Origin: an uncultured Actinomycetes bacterium
GTDB taxonomy: Bacteria; Actinomycetota; Actinomycetes; Nanopelagicales; Nanopelagicaceae
Direction: 5' to 3'
Assembly (NCBI GenBank): GCA_903834515.1
Contig: CAILJM010000019.1
Location: forward strand, 22,020 to 86,019
Length of the DNA stretch: 64,000 nt
Shown here piece after piece: positions 37,197-47,733 of the stretch. Each line of letters starts with the position of its first letter. The stretch's first letter is position 1. The translations under genes were made by a program, and so were the position numbers. The notes below the pieces were generated by a model. It was given only the letters and a program-made list of their open reading frames with translations. It did no database searches and had not been told where the DNA came from.

Positions 37197-39086
37197 ATGA
37201 CTACAAGTACTCATCTTCTTTATTTGATCGCGCTCCCTCTCTTTAGTTCAGCCTTTCTGCTCTTGCTGGGACGCATCGCTGATAAGTGGGGACATATCCT
37301 TGCCACCTTGATCTCAGCGTCAACATTCGGAGTCGGCCTCGTTGAATTCTTTGCCATGCGCAGTCGTTCCGGCGATGCCAGAGCCGCAACCCAACGTATC
37401 TTTGAATGGATCTCTGTCGGGAGTTTTAAGGTTGATGCTTCCCTTCTGTTAGACCAACTGAGCATCTGTTTTGTCCTCCTCATCACTGGAGTAGGCACTC
37501 TTATTCATATTTATTCAATTGCATATATGTCACATGACCGTGACCGCAGACGTTTCTTTGCCTATCTCAATCTCTTCGTTGCGGCGATGTTGCTCCTCGT
37601 TCTCGGGGATTCCTATCTCAATCTTTATGTGGGATGGGAAGGCGTGGGTCTGGCTTCCTACCTGCTCATTGGATTCTGGAATGAGCGACCTGCCTATGCA
37701 ACCGCTGCGAAGAAGGCGTTTATTGCTAACCGAGTAGGCGATATTGGCCTCTCACTCGCCATCATGATTGCCTTTACGCAATTTGGTTCTGTCACCTTTG
37801 CTGGTGTTAAGGCAGGGGCTCCTCATGCATCAGCCGCTGCGCTCACCGCAATTGGCGCAATGTTGTTACTTGCTGCTGCCGGAAAATCAGCACAGTTCCC
37901 ACTTCAATCTTGGTTGGGCGATGCGATGGCGGGTCCTACACCAGTATCTGCACTCATCCATGCCGCAACTATGGTGACGGCAGGCGTTTATCTCATCACT
38001 CGCTCGAGTTTCATATTTGATGCCTCAGCAACTTCACGTCTTCTCGTAGTTATTGTTGGTGCCATAACTCTCCTCTTCGGAGCGATCGTCGGTACTGCGA
38101 AAGATGATATTAAGAAGGCTCTTGCTGCATCAACAATGTCGCAAATTGGTTACATGATTTTGGCGACTGGGCTCGGCCCAGTGGGATATGCATTTGCGAT
38201 TATGCATCTCCTTACCCATGGCTTCTTCAAGGCAAGCATGTTCCTGGGTGCAGGATCTGTAATGCATGGAATGAATGATGAAGTAAATATGCGTAAATAC
38301 GGCGGTCTCGGAAAAGTCATGCCAATCACCGCAGCCACCTTTGGGTTGGGATATTTGGCAATCATTGGTGTACCGCCATTCGCAGGTTTCTACTCAAAAG
38401 ATAAGATCATCGAGACCGCCTTCAATGCGGGCGGTACTCGAGGTGTTCTGCTCGGCGGAGCAGCGCTTCTTGGCGCAATGATCACCGCTTTTTATATGAC
38501 GCGGGTATTTGTGCTTACTTTTAGCGGCGAGAAGCGGTGGGATGAAAAAGCACATCCTCATGAGTCACCTTCCCTCATGTGGATTCCGATGGTTGTTCTC
38601 TCTATTGGCTCAGTCGCATCTGGCTTCTTGTTGAGCAAGGGGAGCGCCCTCGTTCATTGGCTGGCTCCCGTTGTAAATTCAAGCAACGTTGAAAGTGGCA
38701 AGGAACTCATGCCTCCGGTAGTTGTTTCAGCGCTGGCGCTCGGCGTAGTGATTATCGGTGTCTTCGCCGCGATTGTTAAGTACCGAAAGAGCGTCCCACT
38801 TGAAGCTCCAACAGGTTCTCTCCTTACACGTTTTGCACGGCGCGATCTTGGTCAAGACGATTTCAACCACAACGTTCTTGTTCGCCCGGGTCGAGCGATC
38901 ACGCAGGCACTTCTGGGTATTGATCATAAATTTGTCGATGGCATAGTTCGTGCAGTCGGTTGGACACTCTCGTATCTCTCGATTTCACTTAAGAAGGTCC
39001 AAAATGGATATGTACGAAGTTATGCGCTCCTCATGACTGCAGGTGCAGTCGCCCTTCTCGCAGCAATTTGGTTGGTAACACTATGA
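37197..39086 (+). CDS. nuoL: NADH-quinone oxidoreductase subunit L
   Basis: Distal proton-pumping, antiporter-like subunit with 629 residues and about 15 transmembrane helices plus the C-terminal lateral helix region. Family signatures include [20 protein letters not shown], the discontinuous helix segment [19 protein letters not shown], and [19 protein letters not shown]. The stop overlaps nuoM by 4 bases. Confidence 0.96.
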   Translation: MTTSTHLLYLIALPLFSSAFLLLLGRIADKWGHILATLISASTFGVGLVEFFAMRSRSGDARAATQRIFEWISVGSFKVDASLLLDQLSICFVLLITGVGTLIHIYSIAYMSHDRDRRRFFAYLNLFVAAMLLLVLGDSYLNLYVGWEGVGLASYLLIGFWNERPAYATAAKKAFIANRVGDIGLSLAIMIAFTQFGSVTFAGVKAGAPHASAAALTAIGAMLLLAAAGKSAQFPLQSWLGDAMAGPTPVSALIHAATMVTAGVYLITRSSFIFDASATSRLLVVIVGAITLLFGAIVGTAKDDIKKALAASTMSQIGYMILATGLGPVGYAFAIMHLLTHGFFKASMFLGAGSVMHGMNDEVNMRKYGGLGKVMPITAATFGLGYLAIIGVPPFAGFYSKDKIIETAFNAGGTRGVLLGGAALLGAMITAFYMTRVFVLTFSGEKRWDEKAHPHESPSLMWIPMVVLSIGSVASGFLLSKGSALVHWLAPVVNSSNVESGKELMPPVVVSALALGVVIIGVFAAIVKYRKSVPLEAPTGSLLTRFARRDLGQDDFNHNVLVRPGRAITQALLGIDHKFVDGIVRAVGWTLSYLSISLKKVQNGYVRSYALLMTAGAVALLAAIWLVTL

Positions 39087-40588
39087 GCCTTCTGACTGTT
39101 CTCGAACTCACTCCACTTGTTGGTGCAGCACTCTTGTATGCCGTCCCAAAGACGAATGCGAAGTTGATCAAGCAAGTGGCATTTGTACTCTCACTCGTAG
39201 CGCTAGCCATTTCAGCTCTCATTGCTTACCGCTTTAAGAGCAATGTTTCAGGAATGCAGTTCGTTGAGTCGCATAGTTGGATCTCAAACTTTGGAATCCG
39301 CTATGCAGTTGGGATCGATGGGCTAGCCCTTGTTTTAATCCTACTTACTACGATCTTGACCCCTATCGTCTTTCTTGCCGGATGGAACGAGGCAGATAAC
39401 GGTCGCTGGAGCGTGCGAACCTTCTACGTCTTGATGCTTGTGCTCGAAAGTTCAATGGTGGGAGTCTTCGCCGCTACTGACGTATTCCTCTTCTATGTGA
39501 TCTTTGAAGCGATGCTCATACCGGTCTATCTATTGATTGGCGGTTATGGCCGAGGCGAGCGTGCGGCAGCTGCAATGAAATTCCTCCTCTATTCCCTTCT
39601 TGGCGGGCTACTCATGCTCGCGGCAGTTATTGGGATTTACATCATCTCAACTAACCAAATTGGTGGCACTTTCGATACGGCTAAATTAGCGACGCTTCAT
39701 ATCGATTCCGGCACAGAGAATTTTCTCTTCCTTGGTTTCTTTATTGCCTTTGCAATCAAGGCGCCACTCTGGCCCTTCCATACCTGGCTTCCGAGCGCAG
39801 CAAAATCTGCGACCCCAGCAACTTCTGTACTCCTACTTGGCGTACTAGATAAGGTCGGAACCTACGGAATGATCCGTTTTTGTATCACGCTCTTTCCACA
39901 TGCGACCAAGACATTTACCCCGTTGATCATCGCGCTTTCGATCATCTCGATTCTCTATGGTGCCTTTATGGCGATTGGCCAGCGAGATATTAACGGCTTG
40001 ATTGCATTTACCTCGATAAGTCACTTTGGATTTATCGTGCTTGGAATCTTCGCGATGACTTCGCAGGGAATCTCGGGGGCGACTTTGTACATGGTTAATC
40101 ATGGCTTCTCTACGGCAGCGCTCTTCCTCGTGGCGGGATGGATGATTGCAAGGCGCAACTCCTCGCAGATTGAGGATTTCGGTGGCCTGCAAAGAGTTAC
40201 TCCGGTGATGGCGTGGTCTTTCTTTATCGCAGGAATGTCCGCCCTCGCTCTTCCAGGCATCTCGAGTTTTGTCAGCGAATTTCTCGTTCTAGTGGGCACA
40301 TTCACTCGATATCCCGTGGCGGCAATTCTTGGAACTACCGGAATCGTCCTTGCCGCTTTATATGTATTAATTACCGTTCAACGTTCACTCCATGGTCCAG
40401 TTGCACCAAGTAATGAAGGAATTTCAGATCTTAATCTTCGCGAGAAGATTTCGATCGCCCCGGTCATTGCACTTCTAGTGATTATGGGCTTCTTCCCAAA
40501 GCCAGTGCTAGATTGGATTAATCCGAGCACCAATCAGACGTTACAAGCTGCAGGGTATACAGATCCGCTTCCAAAGGCAGGTAAGTAA
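39083..40588 (+). CDS. nuoM: NADH-quinone oxidoreductase subunit M
   Basis: Antiporter-like proton-pumping subunit, 501 residues, about 14 transmembrane helices. Conserved segments are [34 protein letters not shown] and [17 protein letters not shown] use ATG 39083 (ATGA overlap with nuoL) and not the TTG at 39068. Confidence 0.95.
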   Translation: MSLLTVLELTPLVGAALLYAVPKTNAKLIKQVAFVLSLVALAISALIAYRFKSNVSGMQFVESHSWISNFGIRYAVGIDGLALVLILLTTILTPIVFLAGWNEADNGRWSVRTFYVLMLVLESSMVGVFAATDVFLFYVIFEAMLIPVYLLIGGYGRGERAAAAMKFLLYSLLGGLLMLAAVIGIYIISTNQIGGTFDTAKLATLHIDSGTENFLFLGFFIAFAIKAPLWPFHTWLPSAAKSATPATSVLLLGVLDKVGTYGMIRFCITLFPHATKTFTPLIIALSIISILYGAFMAIGQRDINGLIAFTSISHFGFIVLGIFAMTSQGISGATLYMVNHGFSTAALFLVAGWMIARRNSSQIEDFGGLQRVTPVMAWSFFIAGMSALALPGISSFVSEFLVLVGTFTRYPVAAILGTTGIVLAALYVLITVQRSLHGPVAPSNEGISDLNLREKISIAPVIALLVIMGFFPKPVLDWINPSTNQTLQAAGYTDPLPKAGK

Positions 40589-42102
40589 TGTTCACCTCAC
40601 CGAATTTGAATTATGCCCTCTTGGCACCGATCCTCATCGTTCTAGCAGGGGCGTTATTAGGTGTCGGCGTTGAAGCCTTTGCACGAAAAGAATTGCGTGC
40701 TCCACTTCAACTAGGAATCGCACTTCTCTCTGTGGCCGCTGCATTTCTCCAACTCATGCGAGTTCGTGATCAACGTTCAATCACGGCGGCGATCGACTCA
40801 TTCTCTTTTGATGGCGCAACTGTATTTATGCAGGCTGCGATCTTGGTTCTCTCCTTCTTTGCAATTTTGTTGATCTCAGATGGCGGAAATTTCACCGCGC
40901 AAGCATCTGCAATCCCGGGCTCAGAGGATGAACATTCCTCAATCGCTGAGGGAAAGAGCCAAACTGAGGTATTCCCACTGACTCTCTTTGCAATCAGTGG
41001 AATGATGCTTTTTCCGGCTGCTACAGATCTGATCACACTCTTCGTTGCCCTTGAAGTGCTCTCACTGCCACTCTATTTGATGGCTGGCCTTTCACGTCGT
41101 CGTCGACTTCTCTCGCAGGAAGCGGCGCTCAAATATTTCCTCCTTGGAGCTTATTCATCGGCCTTCTTCTTATTCGGCGGGGCCTTCCTCTACGGCTATT
41201 CAGGATCGCTCTCACTCAACTCAATAGCGATCGCAATTTCAAGCAATACCGGAAATGATATTTTCCTCTTGCTCGGAATTGTCTTTCTCATGGTGGGGCT
41301 GCTCTTCAAGATTGGCGCAGTTCCTTTCCATGCTTGGACTCCAGATGTATATCAAGGAGCTCCAACGCCAATCACCGGATTTATGGCCGCTTGCACAAAG
41401 ATCGCAGCCATCGGCGCAATGTTGCGAATTTTCTACGTTGCTTTAGCAGGGGATCAAGTTCAGTGGCGACCTATCGTGACTGTCATCAGCATCGTCACAA
41501 TGCTCGTGGGTGCAATTGCAGCGATGTCACAACGAGATGTGAAACGAACCCTCGCATTCTCATCTATAGCTCATGCAGGATTCTTACTCACTGGAATTGT
41601 TGCGCTGAATCAATCTGGGCTTAAGGCATCTCTCTTCTACCTTGTTGCATATGGATTCGCCACAATCGGTGCCTTCGCAGTTGTCACATTAGTCCGTGAT
41701 TCAGCCGGTGAAGTTACTGATATTAATCGCTGGGTTGGTCTCGGAAAGAAGTCACCGCTCATCGCTGGCTCGTTCTGCCTCTTCTTGCTCAGTTTTGGTG
41801 GGATTCCTCTAACCAGTGGTTTTATTGCAAAATTCTCGATTTTCACTGCCGCTTACGAAAGTGGAAATACATCGGTGGTTGTCTTTGGTGTGCTCACCAG
41901 TGCGATTGCTCTCTTCTTCTACCTTCGAGTAATTGTGATGCTCTTCTTTACCGAACCTAAGAGTGATGCCGTGACTGTTTCAGTGCCATCTGTGAAGGTT
42001 AGCTTTGTAGTTGCGGCGAGTGTGATTGTCACTATTCTTCTCGGTGTGTATCCATCCCTCTTGCTCAATAGCGCACAGACGTTCGCTACCTTTCTTCGTT
42101 AA
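40588..42102 (+). CDS. nuoN: NADH-quinone oxidoreductase subunit N
   Basis: The third antiporter-like subunit, 504 residues, about 14 transmembrane helices. Signatures are FVALEVLSLPLYLMAGLSRR, KIGAVPFHAWTPDVYQGAPTP and LAFSSIAHAGFLLTG. The start overlaps the nuoM stop and the stop overlaps the polyprenyl synthase ATG (both TAATG). Confidence 0.95.
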   Translation: MFTSPNLNYALLAPILIVLAGALLGVGVEAFARKELRAPLQLGIALLSVAAAFLQLMRVRDQRSITAAIDSFSFDGATVFMQAAILVLSFFAILLISDGGNFTAQASAIPGSEDEHSSIAEGKSQTEVFPLTLFAISGMMLFPAATDLITLFVALEVLSLPLYLMAGLSRRRRLLSQEAALKYFLLGAYSSAFFLFGGAFLYGYSGSLSLNSIAIAISSNTGNDIFLLLGIVFLMVGLLFKIGAVPFHAWTPDVYQGAPTPITGFMAACTKIAAIGAMLRIFYVALAGDQVQWRPIVTVISIVTMLVGAIAAMSQRDVKRTLAFSSIAHAGFLLTGIVALNQSGLKASLFYLVAYGFATIGAFAVVTLVRDSAGEVTDINRWVGLGKKSPLIAGSFCLFLLSFGGIPLTSGFIAKFSIFTAAYESGNTSVVVFGVLTSAIALFFYLRVIVMLFFTEPKSDAVTVSVPSVKVSFVVAASVIVTILLGVYPSLLLNSAQTFATFLR

Positions 42103-43088
42103 TGTCGCTAGGCATTCCGCAGCTTGATTCTGCGCTTGAGGCTTCGTTATCAGCCGACATGGTTCGAGTTGAGTCCTTATTGCGTTCGCATATTGAGGGC
42201 GAGTACCCACTGGTTATCGAGACATCGCGCCACCTCGTCGAAGCCGGTGGCAAGCGATTACGCCCGTTATTGACACTTCTTGGCGCCCAATTTGGTGATC
42301 CCAAGACAGCTGGAATCATCGAAGCCGCAGTCGTCTGCGAACTTACACATTTAGCAACTCTGTATCACGATGATGTGATGGATGAAGCGCCGCTGCGTCG
42401 CGGGGTCGAAAGCGCGAACAAGCGTTGGGGCAATACCGTAGCAATTCTTACCGGTGACTACCTCTTCGCTAAGGCTTCTCATTTATTAGCTGATCTTGGG
42501 CCAGAAGCAGTCAGACTTCAGGCCGCGACCTTTGAGCGACTTGTTATTGGCCAGATCACAGAGACCCAAGGCTCTACCGAAGGTCTCTCTCAATTAGATC
42601 ACTATCTCAGTGTTATTTCTGGAAAGACGAGTTCATTGATCGCAACGAGCATTCGCTTTGGTGCCATGCTCTCAGGGGCGGAGAGTTCTACAATCGAAAG
42701 CCTTACCCGCTATGGCGAGTTAATAGGCACCGTCTTTCAACTTGCCGATGATGTGATTGATATATCAAGTGAAACAAATGAATCAGGAAAGACTCCTGGC
42801 ACTGATCTGCGCGAAGGTGTACCGACTCTGGTCACTCTTCATATTCTTGAATCGAATGACCCAACTGATGCGAAACTACGTGAGATTCTCTCTGCACCAA
42901 TTCTTGATGAGTCGATCGTCGCCACTACTTTGCAGCAACTTCGTGGTCACGAAGCTTTAACGAATGCTCGGAAAGTTCTCGTCGCATATGCTGATCAAGC
43001 TCGCGAAGCGTTGGCTCCACTGCCTAATGGAGCAGCTAAAGATGCGCTATCAAGCCTTTGCGAGGCGATCATTACTCGTACTGCTTGA
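42102..43088 (+). CDS. Polyprenyl (trans-isoprenoid) diphosphate synthase
   Basis: Elongates isoprenyl diphosphates, most likely to make the menaquinone side chain. The 328 residues have the first Asp-rich motif in LYHDDVMDEAPLRRG and the second in FQLADDVIDISSE, and the GGKRLRPLLTLL substrate-binding arginines. No bulky residue is obvious just upstream of the first Asp-rich motif, which fits a medium-to-long-chain enzyme. It is the last gene of the nuo operon, directly coupled to nuoN by a 1-base overlap. The 3' end overlaps the convergent rarD by 39 bases. Confidence 0.93.
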   Translation: MSLGIPQLDSALEASLSADMVRVESLLRSHIEGEYPLVIETSRHLVEAGGKRLRPLLTLLGAQFGDPKTAGIIEAAVVCELTHLATLYHDDVMDEAPLRRGVESANKRWGNTVAILTGDYLFAKASHLLADLGPEAVRLQAATFERLVIGQITETQGSTEGLSQLDHYLSVISGKTSSLIATSIRFGAMLSGAESSTIESLTRYGELIGTVFQLADDVIDISSETNESGKTPGTDLREGVPTLVTLHILESNDPTDAKLREILSAPILDESIVATTLQQLRGHEALTNARKVLVAYADQAREALAPLPNGAAKDALSSLCEAIITRTA

Positions 43089-43946
43089 TTTCACAAGATC
43101 GAGCCCGAGTGTGATGAGCGCTCCCCATATAACAAAGAAGCCGATCCAACTTGCCGTAGACATCTTTTCGTGGCGGACAACGACCCCGATAAGGAACTGA
43201 AGCGTTGGCGTGATGTATTGCAGCAAGCCAATGATCGTGAATGGAAGTCGATTCCCTGAGCCATTAAAGAGGAGAAGAGGAATTGCTGTAACGACTCCAG
43301 CACCAACCAGTAGCGCCGTTAAACCAAAACTTGATCCAAGGTGCGATTGACCATGCTTGGCCAAAACGATCAAGTAACCACCGTAAAAGGGGAGTGAGAG
43401 AAGGGTTTCGATCGTGAGCCCCTGTAGAGCTGGCAATGCAAGTTGTTTCTTGATTACGCCATAACTTCCCCACGAGAGAGCCAGAGCAAATGCGATCCAT
43501 GGCGGGCGACCATAATCTATTGTGAGAATTAATACGCCAGCGACTGCAATACAAACTGAGACCCACTGAAGGCGGCGCATCTTCTCTTTCAGGAGAAGCA
43601 CGCCAAAAGCAATAATAATCAGCGGATTGATGTAGTAGCCGAGTGCACATTCAACAACGTGACCATGATTAACGCCCCAGATATATACCAACCAGTTAAT
43701 TGAGATGAGAATCGATGTGAGGGCTAACTTGAGAGTGATTGATGGTTTGCGCATCAGATGCAATGTCGTTCGAAGTTGATGGCCTATCGACAGTGCAGCA
43801 AAACAGACGACGAGAGTCCAGACAGATCGGTTAGCAACAATTTCAATAGGGCCTGATGGCTCTAGGAGCGGCCAGTAAAGTGGGAAGAGACCCCAGATCG
43901 CATAGGCACTTATTCCAAAGAGAAGTCCGAGTTTGTAACTCTTCAT
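43050..43946 (-). CDS. rarD: RarD-type EamA/DMT family transporter
   Basis: Inner-membrane permease of the drug/metabolite transporter superfamily, 298 residues with about ten transmembrane helices. The N-terminal GISAYAIWGLFPLYWPLL and NWLVYIWGVNHGHVVECALGYYINPL match the RarD subgroup. The substrate is unknown. It directly follows yajQ with no gap and is probably in the same transcript as the NCS1 permease. Confidence 0.88.
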   Translation of the reverse strand: MKSYKLGLLFGISAYAIWGLFPLYWPLLEPSGPIEIVANRSVWTLVVCFAALSIGHQLRTTLHLMRKPSITLKLALTSILISINWLVYIWGVNHGHVVECALGYYINPLIIIAFGVLLLKEKMRRLQWVSVCIAVAGVLILTIDYGRPPWIAFALALSWGSYGVIKKQLALPALQGLTIETLLSLPFYGGYLIVLAKHGQSHLGSSFGLTALLVGAGVVTAIPLLLFNGSGNRLPFTIIGLLQYITPTLQFLIGVVVRHEKMSTASWIGFFVIWGALITLGLDLVKSSSTSNDRLAKA

Positions 43947-44438
43947 TTAGCGGTAGTTCGTAAATTGAACAGCAAACTCCCAAGGATGATCCTTCACCAT
44001 GGCGATAGCAGTTTGGAGATCATCGCGACTCTTACTTGTCACGCGTAGCTCGTCACCTTGAATCTGCGTCTTCAATGACTTTGGACCCTCGTCACGGAGC
44101 AACTTAGCGATCTTCTTGGCATTCTCGGTCGAGATGCCCTCCTTTAATGTGCAAGCAATTTTATAAATCTTCCCACTGAGTTGTGGATTACCTGCCTCGA
44201 GGTGTTTGAGCGATACTCCACGCTTCACCAATTTATCCTTGAGGACATCGAGAGCTGCTTTCGCACGCTCTTCGGTATCGGCTTCAATATTTATCTTGCC
44301 AGTGCTCTTCTCGAGCTTTGTCCCCGTGTTCTTGAAATCAAAGCGGGTATCAATTTCGCGTTCTGCTTGGTTAAATGCGTTATCAACTTCCATTTCGTCA
44401 ATCTTTGAGACGATATCAAAACTGGAATCAGCTGCCAT
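43947..44438 (-). CDS. YajQ-family nucleotide-binding protein
   Basis: A 163-residue cytoplasmic protein of the UPF0234/YajQ family, which has been linked to binding nucleotides, including cyclic-di-GMP in Xanthomonas. It begins [20 protein letters not shown] and has the RFDFKNT and [12 protein letters not shown] signatures typical of the family. Its ATG overlaps the stop of the NCS1 permease (TAATG). A specific role here cannot be stated. Confidence 0.93.
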   Translation of the reverse strand: MAADSSFDIVSKIDEMEVDNAFNQAEREIDTRFDFKNTGTKLEKSTGKINIEADTEERAKAALDVLKDKLVKRGVSLKHLEAGNPQLSGKIYKIACTLKEGISTENAKKIAKLLRDEGPKSLKTQIQGDELRVTSKSRDDLQTAIAMVKDHPWEFAVQFTNYR

Positions 44439-45880
44439 TAGTGAGCCTCCTGAGCGCGAATTGCTTTACGAGAGAGAAGAATATGTCCTACGAATCCTAT
44501 GACTAAGGCGAAGATGATGCCGACGTTTGCATAGGCCCAAGAACCTTTTTTACCGCCGATGGCGGACATAAAGTAGCCCTGCCACGAGAGCCACGATGCA
44601 AATGTATTTGTTACAAAGCCCCATCCGATGATCGAGCCAAAAGCGACGAGGCCAATCGATTTTATATTCCATGCGCCATATCTACCCGTTGCTGAGAAGA
44701 GGTCTGCTTCGACATAATCCCGTTTACGCATAATGACATCGGCAACAAAGATTGCAGACCAGACGGCAATAGGCACACCGAGTGTGATAATGAATCCTTC
44801 AAAGGGAAGGAAGAAGTTCTTGGAAATCCAGACGATGTAGATCGTTCCGATTGCCATAATCGTGCCATCAATTCCAGCAGCCACATGGCGCTTTACTGGT
44901 AAGCCGATAGAGACCAGGGTAATTCCCGATGAATAAAGATCTAGGACTGCCCCACCGACAAGGCCAAGAATTGCGACAGCAACAAAGGGAATCAAATACC
45001 ACGTGGGTAGCAAGGTAGTGAGGGCACCAATGGGATCACTAGCAATTGCGCCATTAAGCGTCGCCGAGCTTCCAGCGAGCATCGAACCATAGATAACCAA
45101 GATAATCGGAACGATTGATGCACCAAATACCGTCCACGTGATCACGCTCTTACTTGAAGTATGGCGAGGCAGGTATCGCGAGTAATCGGCCGCTGAGTTC
45201 ACCCAACCAAGACCAATTCCGGTGATACCAAAGATGATGGCTCCAACAACGCCCTGAATCGATCCAGAGTGGCCAGAGTTGATTGCAGAAACTGCATGCC
45301 AAGAGACCTTTGAAGCCGTCAGCGCGATATATCCGATCGTAAGGATGATCGTGGCAATCGTGAGCCAGCGTTGAAGCTTCATGATGGTGTGAAAGCCAAG
45401 TACTCCGCCAAAGATTGTGAGGCCAGCGGCAACGAGAAATCCGAGTCCGCCTGCAAGGTTGTGATTGATATGTCCTAAGCGTGCGAAGACTGTTTGGGCA
45501 GCCAAGGTCGCAAGCGAGACGAGGATTGTCTCCCACCCCACGAAGATGAGGTAACTGAGCAGACCAGGTAGGCGATTGCCTTTGACTCCGAATGCCGCCC
45601 GAGAGAGGGTCATTGTTGGGGCGCTAGAGCGCTTGCCAGCGAGGGAAGAGATAGCAACGACTAAGAATGAGCCGACGGTGCTGATGATGGCGGCAAAGGT
45701 CGCCTGCCAGAAAGAGATGCCAAACCCAAGGAAGAACGAGCCATAGGAGAGAGCGAGGAGACTGACATTTCCAGCCGCCCAGGGCCAGAAGAGAGATTTT
45801 GCCGAACCTGATCTTTCGGACTCAGCAATGACGTTGATGCCATTGAGTTCGATTTTGCGGGCTTCACTCTGTGAGGTCAT
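44438..45880 (-). CDS. NCS1-family cytosine/purine permease
   Basis: Nucleobase:cation symporter-1 with 480 residues and about 12 transmembrane helices. It contains the family segments [40 protein letters not shown], and [19 protein letters not shown]. The likely substrate is cytosine, purines or a related base. I correct the start to ATG 45880: TAGACT (45892-45887) lies 6 nt upstream, whereas the TTG at 45886 would lie only one base from it. It is divergent from deoC. Confidence 0.88.
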   Translation of the reverse strand: MTSQSEARKIELNGINVIAESERSGSAKSLFWPWAAGNVSLLALSYGSFFLGFGISFWQATFAAIISTVGSFLVVAISSLAGKRSSAPTMTLSRAAFGVKGNRLPGLLSYLIFVGWETILVSLATLAAQTVFARLGHINHNLAGGLGFLVAAGLTIFGGVLGFHTIMKLQRWLTIATIILTIGYIALTASKVSWHAVSAINSGHSGSIQGVVGAIIFGITGIGLGWVNSAADYSRYLPRHTSSKSVITWTVFGASIVPIILVIYGSMLAGSSATLNGAIASDPIGALTTLLPTWYLIPFVAVAILGLVGGAVLDLYSSGITLVSIGLPVKRHVAAGIDGTIMAIGTIYIVWISKNFFLPFEGFIITLGVPIAVWSAIFVADVIMRKRDYVEADLFSATGRYGAWNIKSIGLVAFGSIIGWGFVTNTFASWLSWQGYFMSAIGGKKGSWAYANVGIIFALVIGFVGHILLSRKAIRAQEAH

Positions 45881-45886
45881 CCCCAA

Positions 45887-45892
45887 AGTCTA
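45887..45892 (-). promoter_or_regulatory. -10 element TAGACT, leaderless start of NCS1 permease
   Basis: TAGACT on the minus strand, 6-nt gap, then ATG at 45880. Confidence 0.6.
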
Positions 45893-45913
45893 ACCGAGCG
45901 ACGCATCCTCGGT
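45893..45913. repeat. Inverted repeat ACCGAG-N9-CTCGGT between NCS1 permease and deoC
   Basis: Perfect 6-base arms at 45893-45898 and 45908-45913. It lies between the two divergent -10 elements and could be an operator shared by both genes. Confidence 0.45.
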
Positions 45914-45941
45914 CAGGTTGGCTGGAGTTGCTCTCGCAGAC

Positions 45942-45947
45942 TAGATT
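45942..45947 (+). promoter_or_regulatory. -10 element TAGATT, leaderless start of deoC
   Basis: TAGATT, 6-nt gap, then ATG at 45954. Confidence 0.65.
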
Positions 45948-45953
45948 GCAGAA

Positions 45954-46640
45954 ATGGAGACCAGCAAATACACCCTCGCACAGGTAGCAAAGACCATCGA
46001 CTCAGCGCTCTTGAAGCCAGAGATGACCCTTGATGAAGTCATCGCAGGTTGCGAGATGGCAAAGAAGTACCACGTCGCATCGATCTGTTGCAGACCTGCC
46101 GATGTAGCGCTTGTTGCCGATCAACTTAAGGGCAGTGATGTTCTTGTGGGGACCGTAGTCGGGTTCCCTCATGGCTCATCCTCGACGAAGACCAAGGTTT
46201 TCGAGACTGCGCTCGCGGTTGAAGAAGGTGCCGTTGAAATCGACATGGTCATCAATATCGGATTTATGAAATCCGGAAAATATGATGCAGTTCGGGATGA
46301 AATCGCAGCCGTTGTAAAAGCCGCGGCCGGTTATCCAGTTAAAGTCATTTTAGAGAATGCTTACCTCACCAAAGAAGAGATCGTCACGGCCTGCCATCTT
46401 TCCGAAGAAGCAGGTGCGCAGTATGTAAAGACCTCGACGGGATTTGCACCGACTGGCGCAACTCTTGAAGATGTGAAGTTAATGCGTGCAAGTGTCTCGC
46501 CAAAGATGAAGGTCAAGAGCGCTGGCGGCGTCAAGAACTTGGAGATGCTTCTTGAGTTTATGGATGCTGGCGTTGCGCGATCAGGTGCGAGTGCGACCGC
46601 GGCAATGCTCGATGAATATGTCGCGCGCTTTGGCGCTTAG
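45954..46640 (+). CDS. deoC: Deoxyribose-phosphate aldolase
   Basis: Class I aldolase that splits 2-deoxyribose-5-phosphate into acetaldehyde and glyceraldehyde-3-phosphate, at the end of deoxynucleoside catabolism. The 228 residues have the Schiff-base lysine in YVKTSTGFAPTGAT and the second active-site lysine in KVKSAGGVKN. The start is 6 nt after TAGATT. It converges with add, which ends one base away; the phosphorylase and deaminases of the same pathway are on the opposite strand. Confidence 0.96.
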   Translation: METSKYTLAQVAKTIDSALLKPEMTLDEVIAGCEMAKKYHVASICCRPADVALVADQLKGSDVLVGTVVGFPHGSSSTKTKVFETALAVEEGAVEIDMVINIGFMKSGKYDAVRDEIAAVVKAAAGYPVKVILENAYLTKEEIVTACHLSEEAGAQYVKTSTGFAPTGATLEDVKLMRASVSPKMKVKSAGGVKNLEMLLEFMDAGVARSGASATAAMLDEYVARFGA

Positions 46641-47732
46641 TTATTCAGCAGATATTTTTGCGTAAGCAGGTTTTACCAACTCTTCAATGATTGCCAAGCG
46701 TTCTTCGAAGGGAATGAATGCGCTTTTGAGAGCATTGATTGTGACGCGCTGCAAATCTTCGAAAGTCCAATCAAATGCATCAACTACTTGATTCATCTCA
46801 TGACTCATAGAGGTACGACTCATCAGTCGATTATCGGTATTGAGTGTGACTCTGAAACGGAGCTTTTCAAGGAGACCAATCGGGTGTGAATGGATATCTT
46901 TTGCTGCGCCGGTTTGAAGGTTTGAGGTCGGACACAATTCGAGCGGGATACGACGATCGCGAACATACGATGAAAGTAAACCTAGCTTTGGTGTGGCCCC
47001 GCTGAGGTCAATATCGTCCACGATTCGCACGCCATGCCCCAACCGCTCCGTACCGCAGAGTTGGATCGCTTGCCATATGGAGGGCAGGCCAAAGGCTTCT
47101 CCGGCATGGATGGTGAAGTGAGCGTTCTCTTCGCGGAGGTAGGTGAAAGCCTCGAGATAATCAGAAGGCGGAAAGCCATCCTCGGGACCTGCAATATCGA
47201 AGCCCACGACGCCTTTGTCCCGATACTTCACGACTTTATGTGCAACTTCATTTGCAAAATCATTTTGACGAAGGGCGCAGAGTAGTTGAACAACTCGAAT
47301 TGAGAACCCCTCAGCTTTCGCCTCTGCCATTCCTAATTCAAAACCAGAAGTCGTCGCTTCAATGACCTCATCGAGGGTCAATCCGCCACGCGTAAATAGT
47401 TCGGGTGCACCGCGCACTTCAGCGTAGACGACACCATCTCGCGCAAGGTCAATTGCACATTCACGAGCCACACGGATAATCGATTCTCGACTCTGCATAA
47501 CGGCAATTGTGTGATCAAAGGTCACTAAATATTTTTCGAGCGAACCTGAGTTGCACGATTCTTCAAACCAATCAGCAAGTTCATCGGCATTGGTGGTTGG
47601 TAATTCGTAACCGATTTCTGCGGCAAGATCGATGATTGTCTGAGGACGAAGTCCACCATCGAGATGATCATGAAGAAGTGCCTTTGGGAGTCGCCTCACT
47701 TGTTCTGGCGTTGGCTTTTTCTTCAGCGTCAT
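46641..47732 (-). CDS. add: Adenosine deaminase
   Basis: Zinc enzyme that deaminates (deoxy)adenosine to (deoxy)inosine. The 363 residues show the metal-binding [22 protein letters not shown], the GHGVRI segment, [10 protein letters not shown] and the metal Asp in [11 protein letters not shown] choose ATG 47732 because GAGGG is 6 nt upstream and the ATG is one base after the deoA stop; the listed frame from 47753 overlaps deoA by 20 bases. It is the last gene of the nucleoside operon. Confidence 0.94.
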   Translation of the reverse strand: MTLKKKPTPEQVRRLPKALLHDHLDGGLRPQTIIDLAAEIGYELPTTNADELADWFEESCNSGSLEKYLVTFDHTIAVMQSRESIIRVARECAIDLARDGVVYAEVRGAPELFTRGGLTLDEVIEATTSGFELGMAEAKAEGFSIRVVQLLCALRQNDFANEVAHKVVKYRDKGVVGFDIAGPEDGFPPSDYLEAFTYLREENAHFTIHAGEAFGLPSIWQAIQLCGTERLGHGVRIVDDIDLSGATPKLGLLSSYVRDRRIPLELCPTSNLQTGAAKDIHSHPIGLLEKLRFRVTLNTDNRLMSRTSMSHEMNQVVDAFDWTFEDLQRVTINALKSAFIPFEERLAIIEELVKPAYAKISAE

Positions 47733-47733
47733 A

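Noticed and set aside
44438..45886. TTG start for the NCS1 permease at 45886
   Set aside because: The -10 TAGACT ends one base from it, while ATG 45880 is at the 6-nt distance used throughout the window.
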